Source: Deltaproteobacteria bacterium UBA6106 (GTDB lineage Bacteria; Desulfobacterota; Syntrophorhabdia; Syntrophorhabdales; Syntrophorhabdaceae). From it: a DNA stretch of 41,994 nucleotides. The position numbers and the translations under genes were made by a program. The DNA is taken from NCBI GenBank assembly GCA_002428485.1, contig DIWM01000032.1:15951-57944 (forward strand). Reading direction: 5' to 3'. The notes beneath the pieces are model-generated. The model had not been told where the DNA came from, ran no database searches, and saw only the letters and a list, made by a program, of their open reading frames with translations. The stretch's first letter is position 1. Each line of letters begins with the position of its first letter. Shown here piece by piece: positions 1 through 6,730 of the stretch.

Positions 1-25
1 CGTTCAAATCGCGGCGGGCGCGCCA
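1..25 (+). tRNA. 3' end of a tRNA, probably tRNA-Arg (5' part outside the window)
   Basis: The first 25 bases fit the last part of a tRNA exactly: two bases of the T-stem, a TTCAAAT T-loop, the 3' T-stem strand CGCGG, a 7-nt acceptor strand CGGGCGC, a discriminator G and an encoded CCA. The implied 5' acceptor strand would be GCGCCCG, which is common in bacterial arginine tRNAs; the anticodon is not in the window, so the amino acid is inference. The repeat element starts 6 nt after the CCA. Confidence 0.72.
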
Positions 26-31
26 GTAAAA

Positions 32-253
32 CCAGCTCATAGCTGATAGCTCATGGCAAGATCAAATTCTAAATCTTAATATCGCAAGGTTCAATCCTGA
101 CGAAGGAGGGACAATCCTAAACAAACTCAAATGTTCCAATGTTCTAATATCAAAATGATCGAGCATTATGTTTAGAAAATTTGATATTGTTTAGATATTT
201 GTGCTTAGGATTTTAGGTTTGCCATGAGCTATCAACTATGAGCTATGAGCCGG
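32..253. repeat. Composite fold-back repeat, copy 1
   Basis: The outer arms are an inverted repeat of the AGCTCATGGC / GCCATGAGCT type at about 34-57 and 221-252. Between them lies an AT-rich segment of short motifs (AAATCCTAA, CTAAACAAA, CAAATGTTC) matched in inverted orientation on the right side (TTTAG, TTAGGATTT). The same layout recurs at 18640-18843 and 25998-26216. No ORF crosses it except the last codons of the CoA-binding gene, which read into the right arm. It is probably a non-autonomous, MITE-like or REP-like element. Confidence 0.7.
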
Positions 254-645
254 TTGTGTTCTATCTTTATGCACCTGTCCATGAAGAAGGTAATGCCGTT
301 GTCCTCGGCAAGTTTCTTTGCCTCCTCGTTAATGATGCCGAGCTGGAGCCATATGCATTTCGGTTTGATCCTGACGGCCTCTTCGACAACCGGCAAGAGC
401 ATTTCAGCCTTCATGAATATATCGACGATATCGACCTTTTCCGGAATATCAGAGAGGGTGTTGTAAGTTGTTTGACCGAGTATCTTCTCATGACCGGGAT
501 TAACGGGAATTACCCGGTAACCGTGGGCGATCAGGTATCGGGCAACAATGTTGCTCGGTTTATCTTCATCCTGCGAAAGGCCGACGACGGCAATTGCTTT
601 TGATTGTTCGAGTATCTCTTTCTCTTTTGCTTCTTGTGGTATCAT
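232..645 (-). CDS. CoA-binding domain protein (YccU-like)
   Basis: A 137-residue protein with a single Rossmann-like CoA-binding domain. It shows the family signature near the N-terminus (AVVGLSQDEDKPS, about residues 19-31), the strand YRVIPVNPG, and the C-terminal block WLQLGI...DRCIKIEH. Family members of about 135-140 residues are usually annotated as CoA-binding proteins of unknown role, and this one is full length. The start is well supported: GGAGGT lies 3 nt before the ATG. The last residues (RLIAHS and the stop codon) are encoded by the right arm of the flanking repeat, so the natural C-terminus has probably been replaced by repeat DNA. No operon partner is evident. Confidence 0.88.
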   Translation of the reverse strand: MIPQEAKEKEILEQSKAIAVVGLSQDEDKPSNIVARYLIAHGYRVIPVNPGHEKILGQTTYNTLSDIPEKVDIVDIFMKAEMLLPVVEEAVRIKPKCIWLQLGIINEEAKKLAEDNGITFFMDRCIKIEHNRLIAHS

Positions 646-676
646 GGGACCTCCAAGTTAGCTCATAGCTATGAGA

Positions 677-741
677 GTGAAAGGTAAAATGTGAAAGGTG
701 AAAGGTTTTAAAGATTTTCCATTTTACATTTCACGTTTCAC
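677..741. repeat. Imperfect inverted repeat of GTGAAA-type units
   Basis: The left side carries GTGAAAGGTAAAATGTGAAA and the right side carries its approximate reverse complement (TTTTACATTTCACGTTTCAC), forming an imperfect hairpin between two minus-strand genes. It is a different sequence family from the AGCTCATGGC repeats. It could act as a transcript end for the upstream minus-strand gene, but there is no clean T-tract. Confidence 0.55.
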
Positions 742-772
742 GGGATCTATCCCCTCAAGACTTACGGTTTTG

Positions 773-1354
773 CTACTTCAGCGCTCCAAGCGCCTTTATG
801 ATATTTTCCCCACCAGTATGGACTTCCTTCTTGTCCCCGTTTCGTATAACGCAGGAAGGTGTTGAGTTTATCTTGTCCTCTCTTAAATAACCCTGAAGCA
901 TATTGAATACGGGTCTCACATCGAACGGCTTGAATCCGATCCCCTTTGCCCTGAGGAATGCCTCAAGCTTTCCCTGTTCGTAAATCTTGGCCCTGGCAGC
1001 CTCGAAGAGGACGGCCCGTGCGGCAAGCGCATGGTGTAGCTCCTTCTTCTCATTGAGTATGTAAAGAAAATAACGGACATAGAGCGATGAATACTTGTAG
1101 AAAGGCGTGTCAACAAACGTAACAGTGATGACATTTTTTGTGACGAGGTCGAGGATAGGGTATTCTATCTTAGATTCGGAGGCTCCGCAGGGCCCGCAAA
1201 AATAATCGGCGTATAATCTCACATCTATCTTCCCGCTCCCGAAAGCGAGAAAGGACATCTCTTTTGAGTCAGCAACTCCCGGCTGAACCAAACCAAGGAG
1301 CATGACGCACAAAATCAACAACATGCACACTATCTTTTTTGATCTGCTTTTCAT
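773..1354 (-). CDS. Exported DsbA/thioredoxin-fold thiol oxidoreductase
   Basis: With the start chosen here the protein has 193 residues. It opens with a basic stretch (MKSRSKK) and a hydrophobic signal segment (about residues 8-24), so it is probably periplasmic. A CGPC redox motif at about residues 53-56 sits in a YADYFCGPC context, and a cis-proline-like STPSCVI block lies near the C-terminus. Both are hallmarks of thioredoxin-fold DsbA-like disulfide proteins. The reading frame is open up to 1441, but the extra 29 codons begin inside a repeat (AACTATGAGCTGC) and would place a long segment before the signal peptide, so I prefer the ATG at 1354. No strong Shine-Dalgarno is visible for either start. 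A DsbC/DsbG-like or thioredoxin role cannot be excluded, and no dsbB or dsbD partner is nearby. Confidence 0.72.
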   Translation of the reverse strand: MKSRSKKIVCMLLILCVMLLGLVQPGVADSKEMSFLAFGSGKIDVRLYADYFCGPCGASESKIEYPILDLVTKNVITVTFVDTPFYKYSSLYVRYFLYILNEKKELHHALAARAVLFEAARAKIYEQGKLEAFLRAKGIGFKPFDVRPVFNMLQGYLREDKINSTPSCVIRNGDKKEVHTGGENIIKALGALK

Positions 1355-1426
1355 TCTATCAAAATATAATGCAATACCTTTTTCTTTGTAAAGAGGAAAT
1401 ATAAATACCGTATATCGAGAGAAAAG

Positions 1427-1516
1427 CAGCTCATAGTTCATAGCTCAAGGCTCATGGCAACAGCAATAACCCGGTTTGTTTTTGCCGTCAGCTATTAGCT
1501 ATCAGCCATGAGCCGG
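1427..1516. repeat. AGCTCATGGC-type inverted repeat pair
   Basis: The left copy (AGCTCATAGTTCATAGCTCA then CTCATGGC, 1428-1459) and the right inverted copy (AGCTATCAGCCATGAGCC, about 1497-1514) are separated by about 30 nt. It belongs to the same family as the outer arms of the composite element at 32-253 but lacks the AT-rich core. Confidence 0.65.
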
Positions 1517-1566
1517 TTTTCTTCCTCGCCACGGTTTGCTATATATGCTGCATAGCCCATTCTTGG

Positions 1567-1629
1567 GCGCGAGGGGAAGGCTCCACGGACTTTGTTCGTG
1601 GAGGGGGCGACGTGAGCCCCGGTAACGGC
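1567..1629 (-). repeat. Structured repeat element, copy 1 (homologous to 24606-24672)
   Basis: Read on the minus strand it contains GCCGTTACCGGGGCT and CGTCGCCCCCTC, then a hairpin (CTCCACG, 9-nt loop, CGTGGAG), then GAGCCTTCCCCTCGCGC. The outer blocks match the larB-larC copy at most positions, while the helix between them differs in sequence but is kept as a helix. A further small hairpin (GCCCA, AGAA, TGGGC) follows. No ORF is present. It is interpreted as a relic of a mobile element or a structured RNA. Confidence 0.55.
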
Positions 1630-1691
1630 AAGCCTGACGACGACGCTTACCTTGTCAGAGGATTTAGGATAGATTAATTGGTGTTTTCAGG

Positions 1692-1721
1692 TTGACACGC
1701 AGAAGGAGGATTGATTATATT
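1692..1721 (+). promoter_or_regulatory. Sigma70-type promoter for the 1867-2540 gene pair
   Basis: A perfect TTGACA (1692-1697) is followed after 18 bp by TATATT (1716-1721). Transcription would start near 1728 and give a leader of about 140 nt that includes the 13-bp inverted repeat at 1740-1782 and an AGCTCATGGC-type repeat before the gene at 1867. Confidence 0.6.
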
Positions 1722-1739
1722 AGCTGACAGCGCAAGAGC

Positions 1740-1782
1740 GTCAGGCGTAAGGAATTATGCGGTTTAACCCCTTACGCCTGAC
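1740..1782. repeat. Perfect 13-bp inverted repeat in the leader of the 1867 gene
   Basis: GTCAGGCGTAAGG (1740-1752) and CCTTACGCCTGAC (1770-1782) are perfect inverted arms around a 17-nt loop, followed by GACTCACGATTTACG. The CCTTACGCCTGACGACTCACG units resemble the repeats inside nagA (17684-17716 and 17905-17975). No T-tract follows, so it is not a classical terminator. Confidence 0.65.
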
Positions 1783-1821
1783 GACTCACGATTTACGTAA
1801 TTTATTTTGATTTTGTTTTTA

Positions 1822-1852
1822 CCATGAGCCATCAGCCATGAGCTATGAGCCG
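1822..1852. repeat. AGCTCATGGC-type repeat before the 1867 gene
   Basis: CCATGAGCCATCAGCCATGA followed by GCTATGAGCC, in the right-arm orientation of the repeat family. It ends 14 nt before the start codon of the next gene, just upstream of its Shine-Dalgarno. Confidence 0.6.
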
Positions 1853-1866
1853 ATCTCGGAGGTGTT

Positions 1867-2208
1867 ATGACAGAAGTCGATACCTGGGGACGGGACCCGC
1901 AGGTCAGGTATATGCGTGAAGTATTCGCCGGGATAGAAGGCGCGCAGAATGAACTGTTGCTGAAACTTTCTATCCATCCTCACGATGAGCGACTCCGGCG
2001 CTTCCGTGAAATAGCGCTGAAGCTCTTTGAAAAGGCATGGGGAATGGCGATGCAGAGGGGTATCACAGGGAACGGAGAAGACGCGGCCGTCATAATTTAT
2101 CTCTTCTGCCTCGCACGGGCATTGTCCGTGAGGGGTATTGAGGTCCCCGCCGATATGTTGCCGAAAAACGCCGCAATAGAGAAATTTCTCAAAGAGGTCC
2201 TGAAATGA
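1867..2208 (+). CDS. Hypothetical protein, first of a coupled pair
   Basis: A 113-residue protein that I do not recognise. It looks soluble and mainly helical: there is no signal peptide, a charged N-terminal half (LRRFREIALKLFEKAW) and a more hydrophobic helix (AVIIYLFCLARALSV, about residues 75-89) that is probably buried rather than membrane-spanning. A GGAGGT 3 nt before the ATG supports the start. A strong promoter at 1692-1721 and a 4-bp ATGA overlap with the next gene show that the two are cotranscribed and translationally coupled. It is probably a real gene because both frames are maintained, with good initiation signals. No function is proposed. Confidence 0.68.
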   Translation: MTEVDTWGRDPQVRYMREVFAGIEGAQNELLLKLSIHPHDERLRRFREIALKLFEKAWGMAMQRGITGNGEDAAVIIYLFCLARALSVRGIEVPADMLPKNAAIEKFLKEVLK

Positions 2209-2540
2209 TCCGCTTACGTCTCTTTGGCCGCTGCCGCATCTATCATGACCCCGTGTCGCCTGTGCTCAAGTCACCGGCGCAGGTTGGATGGGCAGCGTGG
2301 TTCCGTACAATTGACCTTGTGACCCCTCAGAAACTGAAAGGTGAAGAGTTGCTGCGCAGAACCCGCGGTTGGTGGACCGTAGAGCCCGATGACATTGCCG
2401 ATATTGTCAAACGGCATGGCCGCCTTGTTGTTGGAGATAATGGTGAACTAATGGTAGAGTTTGAAGATAAGGGGGCCGCAGATGATCTATCAAAGGCCTT
2501 TTCAGAAAAATTCGGTGACCAGGTCCTCCTCTCGCCGTAA
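2205..2540 (+). CDS. Hypothetical protein, second of a coupled pair
   Basis: A 111-residue protein starting within the stop codon of the previous gene (ATGA overlap). It is not recognised. It is soluble, with a basic N-terminus (MIRLRLFGRCR), a tryptophan-rich middle (VGWAAWF; RGWWTVEPDDIADIVKRHG) and an acidic C-terminal half (LMVEFEDKGAADDLSKAF). A partnership with the 1867 product is inferred only from coupling. It converges on the FHA gene with about 30 bp between stop codons. Confidence 0.65.
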   Translation: MIRLRLFGRCRIYHDPVSPVLKSPAQVGWAAWFRTIDLVTPQKLKGEELLRRTRGWWTVEPDDIADIVKRHGRLVVGDNGELMVEFEDKGAADDLSKAFSEKFGDQVLLSP

Positions 2541-2571
2541 AATATCCACTGCCCTATTCCAAATTGCGGTA

Positions 2572-3264
2572 TTATTCCTTTACAAAAAACTGCATCTTTA
2601 GCCCTGCAACCTCGATAACATCACCGTCTTTCAGGTCGTACCGCTGGTCGACCTTGCTGCCGTTGACCTTGATCTCCTTCCCGCCGGATGGAGTAATGAA
2701 GTACCCCTCCTTCCTCCTGTTTATCAGGGCGGCCACCTTGGGGGCAAAAAGGCCCTTCAGACGGATCAATGCGCTGTCATCCTTGCCAATGGTGGTGATC
2801 CTTTCCTTGAGCAGGTATTCCTTCTTGTCAGAAGAACCTTCGATGACGAGGAGCCCTCCGAGGACCTCCAGCTTTTCCGTCTGGGTGATGATTTTTTCCT
2901 GGTCTTTGGGGCTCAAGAGTATCGTCTCGTCCATGGAACGGGAGCGGATGTCGGTTTTTGTCCCCTCTGCCGGCTTCACATCGGTCATGAACTCGATGGT
3001 GTGGCTGCCGATGAGCACGACATCACCGTTCTTGAGCGGTTGCTTGGCGATCTTTCTGCCATTCACGAATGTGCCGTTGGTGCTGTTCAGATCCTCGATG
3101 GTGTATGCCTCGCCTTCTTTGAATAGCCTGGCGTGAGATCCGGAGACGGCGAGATTTTCGATGACGATGTCGTTCGTCTCCTTTCTCCCGATGGTGTACG
3201 TCTCCTGCTCAAGCTTGAGTTCCTTGATAACAGCGTCTTTGAATTTGAGCAGAATTTTTGTCAT
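2572..3264 (-). CDS. Double FHA-domain phosphopeptide-binding protein
   Basis: A 230-residue cytoplasmic protein. The N-terminal FHA domain (about residues 1-95) has the full signature: YTIGRKETNDIVI, VSGSHARL and LNSTNGTFVNGR, with the Arg, Ser, His and Asn used to bind phosphothreonine. A second FHA-like fold (about 130-230) keeps TIGKDDSALI and the KVNGSKVDQRYDLKDGD block but lacks the SxxH pair, so it may not bind phosphate. It lies 3 bp after the PP2C gene and is third in an operon after the kinase and phosphatase genes. By analogy with other kinase/phosphatase/FHA sets it probably reads phosphothreonine marks made by the CHASE2 kinase; this is inference. A GGAGGT Shine-Dalgarno precedes the ATG. 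Confidence 0.88.
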   Translation of the reverse strand: MTKILLKFKDAVIKELKLEQETYTIGRKETNDIVIENLAVSGSHARLFKEGEAYTIEDLNSTNGTFVNGRKIAKQPLKNGDVVLIGSHTIEFMTDVKPAEGTKTDIRSRSMDETILLSPKDQEKIITQTEKLEVLGGLLVIEGSSDKKEYLLKERITTIGKDDSALIRLKGLFAPKVAALINRRKEGYFITPSGGKEIKVNGSKVDQRYDLKDGDVIEVAGLKMQFFVKE

Positions 3265-3267
3265 AGG

Positions 3268-4077
3268 TCACCTCCTGAACCATTCTTTAAAATGTAATAT
3301 GCGGTAGAACCATCCTTTTTTCTTTTCGATCTCAGCGATAACAACGGTGATATTATCTTTGCCCCCGTTCTGATTGGCGCGGGCAATAAGGTCCTCGCAT
3401 GCAACCGCTGGATCATGCAGCGTATTGATAATAGCAAATATCTCTTCGTCATCGACCATCCCGGTGAGGCCGTCGGTACAGAGGAGCAGCATATCGCCGT
3501 CGAGAAGGCTCAATTCTTCAAGATCGACCTCGACCTCAGGATGAACGCCGAGTGCCCTCGTAAGGACATTCTTCATCTCCGACGCCTTTGCCTGCTCCTT
3601 TGAGATTATTTCCCGCTTTACCTGCTCCGATACGAAGGAGTGGTCGTCGGTAAGCTGCTCTATGCTGCCTTCCCTGACGAGGTAGACACGGCTGTCACCC
3701 ACATGGGCGATGCTGAGCCTGTTGCCCGTGATCAGCGTTGCAGCGATCGTGTTGCCCATGCCGTGCCACAGGGGATTTCCTTGTGCTGCCTCGTAAATCG
3801 CCTGGTTTGCAAGGCGTATAGCCGAGCCGAGCCTGTTCGTCGGTTCTGACAGGTCCTCCTGGTAAGGCCCGATCTGAAGCTGACGCCCTTCTTTTACACC
3901 GTTGAAATAGTCCCGCATGATATCAACGGTGATCTTGCTGGCCACCTCTCCTGATGCATGCCCCCCCATACCATCTGCCACGAGCAGAAGCCCGTCGTCC
4001 TGGGAAATATAAAGGTTATCCTCGTTGTTCTGGCGTACGACACCTACGTCTGTCTTTCCGCTTACGACGAATCTCAT
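3268..4077 (-). CDS. PP2C-family Ser/Thr protein phosphatase
   Basis: A 269-residue metal-dependent phosphatase. Motifs in order: VRQNNEDN near residue 18, VADGMGGHASGE near 35, the central IAHVGDSRVYLV, LLLCTDGLTGMV, and the C-terminal GGKDNITVVIAEI. The aspartates in these motifs coordinate the two Mn/Mg ions of the family. It has the typical bacterial Stp/PrpC length with no membrane segment. It lies 2 bp downstream of the CHASE2 kinase gene and 3 bp upstream of the FHA gene, so it should reverse phosphorylation by that kinase. Confidence 0.93.
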   Translation of the reverse strand: MRFVVSGKTDVGVVRQNNEDNLYISQDDGLLLVADGMGGHASGEVASKITVDIMRDYFNGVKEGRQLQIGPYQEDLSEPTNRLGSAIRLANQAIYEAAQGNPLWHGMGNTIAATLITGNRLSIAHVGDSRVYLVREGSIEQLTDDHSFVSEQVKREIISKEQAKASEMKNVLTRALGVHPEVEVDLEELSLLDGDMLLLCTDGLTGMVDDEEIFAIINTLHDPAVACEDLIARANQNGGKDNITVVIAEIEKKKGWFYRILHFKEWFRR

Positions 4078-4079
4078 TC

Positions 4080-6563
4080 TTATCCCCCGAAGCTCTCCAT
4101 ATATCTTTCGATGTCATTTGCCAGCTCTTTGCCGCGCTGGTACCGGTTATCCTTTTCCTTGGTGAGCAGCCGAATTATGATGGATTCGCAGAACTCAGGC
4201 ACGGTAGGAGCGATATCCTTCAATGGAGACGGAGGCGAATTGGTAATATTGTACATGAGAGTTGTAATGCTGTCCCCTCCAAAGGGTTTTTCTCCTGTTA
4301 GAAGTTCAAAAAAGACGACGCCGAGGGAGAAGAGGTCCGAGCGCCCGTCCACTTTCTGTCCGGATATCTGTTCCGGGGACATGTAGCTCGGCGTGCCCAT
4401 AACCACGCCGGTCTGGGTCCTTGAGGTTGCCATGACCCTCGCAATGCCGAAGTCGGCCACTTTTATCTCGCCGTTTTTCAGTATCATTATATTGGCGGGC
4501 TTGATGTCGCGGTGAACGACGCCGTTCTCGTGCGCATAATCGAGGGCCGATGCGACAGACGAGATGATCCTCGTTACCTCTTTAAAGGGGAGGAGGCTTT
4601 CTTTCTGTGTGTATTTTGCAAGATCGGAGCCGTCGAGAAGCTCCATTGCCATATAGGCGATCTCGTAGTCCTCCCCCACGTCGTATATGGTGACGATATT
4701 GGGGTGTGAGAGTTTGCCCGCTGCCTCTGCCTCGCGAAAGAACCTCTGCTTCAGCTCCGCTACCTGGTCTTCCTCGAAATCATCGTATCGCAGCGTCTTG
4801 ATAGCCACCTCTCTGTTGATCTTGGGGTCTTTGCCGAGATAGACCGTTCCCATTGCGCCGCGCCCCAGCTCTTTCGTGATCTCATAGCGGCCAAGGGTGG
4901 GTTTCGTTTCGGCGCCATCGATAAGGACAGTAGCGTCTTTTCTGCCGCCTGACGGGCCGAAGATCACCGTCTGGCCGACTGACTTAAGTTTGCCGATCCT
5001 TTCCGAAATGTCCTTGAACTCACCCGCCTGTATGATATGCTCATATGCGGCAACGGCCTTGTTGAACTGCCGTTTCCTCTCGAAGTCGAGGCCGAGGTTG
5101 TAAATGAGCTCCTTCACAGATTCGTCCTCAACGGGGCACTTTCTGAATTTTTCGAAGGCCATGTCGAGCATTCCCTGTCCCTGGAAGGAGAGCCCGAGCA
5201 TCTTGTTCGTCTCAACGCTGTCCGCCTCAACACGCTCTTTGGCCCTTTCTGTAAAGAGGTAGCGGGAAGAAACGGTTACGATGTAACCGACGACAAGGAG
5301 AAATGACGGGTACATGACCTTGAACCAGTACCCGTACTGCACAAGAAGAAACCAACCGACGGCCGACCACCCGAGGAAGAGCGCTGCCGATATGATGGCG
5401 GTTATCCCTGCGTGGATCCTTGGCAGAACGAGGGCGAGGAATAACCCGAAGAATATCAATACCGCAAGCTCAAGGTAGAACGCCCAGGAAAGGCGTACGA
5501 TATGATTGTTGAGGAGTATATTGTCTATAACATTGGCAACGAGGACCCAGGAAGGTATATTGGGTCCCGCAGGCGTGATGAAGGTCGCGCCTATCCCGGT
5601 CGCATGGGGTGCGATGATAACGATCCTGTTCTTGAACTGTGCCCCCGGCACCTTGCTATCGATAATATCCACGAAGGAGTACACGGGGAATCCTTTATTG
5701 AAGCTGATTAACATTGTATTTTTTTCGTAAGTCGGGATAGTGATATTTTTGATCCGTATCGAGTTCGAGATGGTTACATCTTTGAGATCGTAGTTGAGAT
5801 ACCGGAGGGCAAGTTGCATACCGAAAGAAGGGAAGAGCCTGTTACCGAAGTTGACAAAGAGCGGTTCGCTGCGAACGGCCCTGTCGCTGTCATGGACAAC
5901 GTTGATGTGGCCCATAGCGGCAGTATGTGACGCGAAAGCGGCAATAGGGGGAATGATCTCCCTGGCGCTGAGAAAATGGTTAGGGTTTGTAACGCCTGTG
6001 GAGTTATTCTTCAAATATTCGGGCAGCTTGATCTCATCCCTCACCGGCATGGAGCTGAGGGTGAAGAAGAAGGGAAGAACGACCTTTTTGCTTGCTTCGA
6101 TAGAAGTCGATAGGGCAGAATCGTTGTCGAGTCTTTTTTCAGCTTCCTTCAAGGCATTGTGTATTTCACCAAACTGCTTATTTTTCAGTTGCCCTGCTTC
6201 ATCTTGAAGTTTTTTAAGGATGTCCTGTACTTCCCACAACCCCTGATTGGCGTCGCTTTCAGAATAGAGGAGGTTAACGCCGATCACCTTTGCGTCATAA
6301 TTCTTAAGGGTATCGATCATCTCGGCGATATAGCTTCTCGGCCACGGCCAGCGCCCCATCTTGGCAATGCTTATATCATCGATAGCCACGATCGCCAACG
6401 GGGCCGTGGTGGCCTTTGCTCGAAGATGTACGCCAAAGTCGTAAAAGCGGTATTCAAGTCCTTCGATGGGGCTCCACCTGAACCAATACGCCGCAATCGC
6501 CAGAAGCATGATGACGATCCCGATGACGAATTCTTTGCCGAATATGTCAGTGATCTTTTTCAT
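4080..6563 (-). CDS. CHASE2-domain membrane Ser/Thr protein kinase
   Basis: An 827-residue protein. TM1 is at about 11-30. An extracytoplasmic CHASE2 sensor follows (about 35-345, with GLEYRFYDFGVHLR, IVAIDDISIAKMGRWPW and VIGVNLLYSE). Three further TM helices lie at about 355-445. A short TPR-like linker (about 455-535) precedes a C-terminal Hanks-type kinase (about 555-825). Kinase motifs are complete: glycine loop GRGAMGTVYLG, VAIKTL lysine, HRDIKPANIM near 684, DFGIAR near 704, and SYMSPEQ. The activation loop is Thr/Ser-rich (ATSRTQTGVVMGT), a likely autophosphorylation site. It is first in the operon with the phosphatase and FHA genes. GAGGT lies 6 nt before the ATG, with a candidate promoter at 6611-6639. 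The ligand is unknown. Confidence 0.93.
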   Translation of the reverse strand: MKKITDIFGKEFVIGIVIMLLAIAAYWFRWSPIEGLEYRFYDFGVHLRAKATTAPLAIVAIDDISIAKMGRWPWPRSYIAEMIDTLKNYDAKVIGVNLLYSESDANQGLWEVQDILKKLQDEAGQLKNKQFGEIHNALKEAEKRLDNDSALSTSIEASKKVVLPFFFTLSSMPVRDEIKLPEYLKNNSTGVTNPNHFLSAREIIPPIAAFASHTAAMGHINVVHDSDRAVRSEPLFVNFGNRLFPSFGMQLALRYLNYDLKDVTISNSIRIKNITIPTYEKNTMLISFNKGFPVYSFVDIIDSKVPGAQFKNRIVIIAPHATGIGATFITPAGPNIPSWVLVANVIDNILLNNHIVRLSWAFYLELAVLIFFGLFLALVLPRIHAGITAIISAALFLGWSAVGWFLLVQYGYWFKVMYPSFLLVVGYIVTVSSRYLFTERAKERVEADSVETNKMLGLSFQGQGMLDMAFEKFRKCPVEDESVKELIYNLGLDFERKRQFNKAVAAYEHIIQAGEFKDISERIGKLKSVGQTVIFGPSGGRKDATVLIDGAETKPTLGRYEITKELGRGAMGTVYLGKDPKINREVAIKTLRYDDFEEDQVAELKQRFFREAEAAGKLSHPNIVTIYDVGEDYEIAYMAMELLDGSDLAKYTQKESLLPFKEVTRIISSVASALDYAHENGVVHRDIKPANIMILKNGEIKVADFGIARVMATSRTQTGVVMGTPSYMSPEQISGQKVDGRSDLFSLGVVFFELLTGEKPFGGDSITTLMYNITNSPPSPLKDIAPTVPEFCESIIIRLLTKEKDNRYQRGKELANDIERYMESFGG

Positions 6564-6610
6564 GGTTTTACCTCATCATTGAAGGACATCTAATAACTCT
6601 CCCAGATTTC

Positions 6611-6639
6611 ATTATCTCAAAAAGATTCATGCATTACAA
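6611..6639 (-). promoter_or_regulatory. Candidate promoter of the kinase-phosphatase-FHA operon
   Basis: On the minus strand TTGTAA (6634-6639) is separated by 17 bp from GATAAT (6611-6616). The expected start near 6604 leaves a leader of about 40 nt with a normal Shine-Dalgarno, unlike the leaderless candidates elsewhere in the window. Confidence 0.5.
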
Positions 6640-6672
6640 CCAATTTTTTTAGTTCTTTCTCGAAAATTGCAA

Positions 6673-6704
6673 ACAAAAAAGGGCAACCGTTGAAAGCTGC
6701 CCTT
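6673..6704 (-). terminator. Rho-independent terminator after lon
   Basis: On the minus strand AAGGGCA (6698-6704) and TGCCCTT (6679-6685) form a perfect 7-bp stem around a 12-nt loop, followed directly by a T-tract (A run at 6675-6680 on the plus strand). It lies 27 nt after the lon stop codon. Confidence 0.85.
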
Positions 6705-6730
6705 CCAGTTCCCTGTAAAGGTTGTAAACT

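Noticed and set aside
1740..1782. A Rho-independent terminator in front of the 1867 gene
   Set aside because: The 13-bp stem is not followed by a T-tract and it sits within a repeat family also found inside nagA.
2564..3136. A 190-residue plus-strand frame over the FHA gene
   Set aside because: Antisense shadow of a gene with clear FHA motifs; Ser/Pro-rich low-complexity product and no initiation signals.
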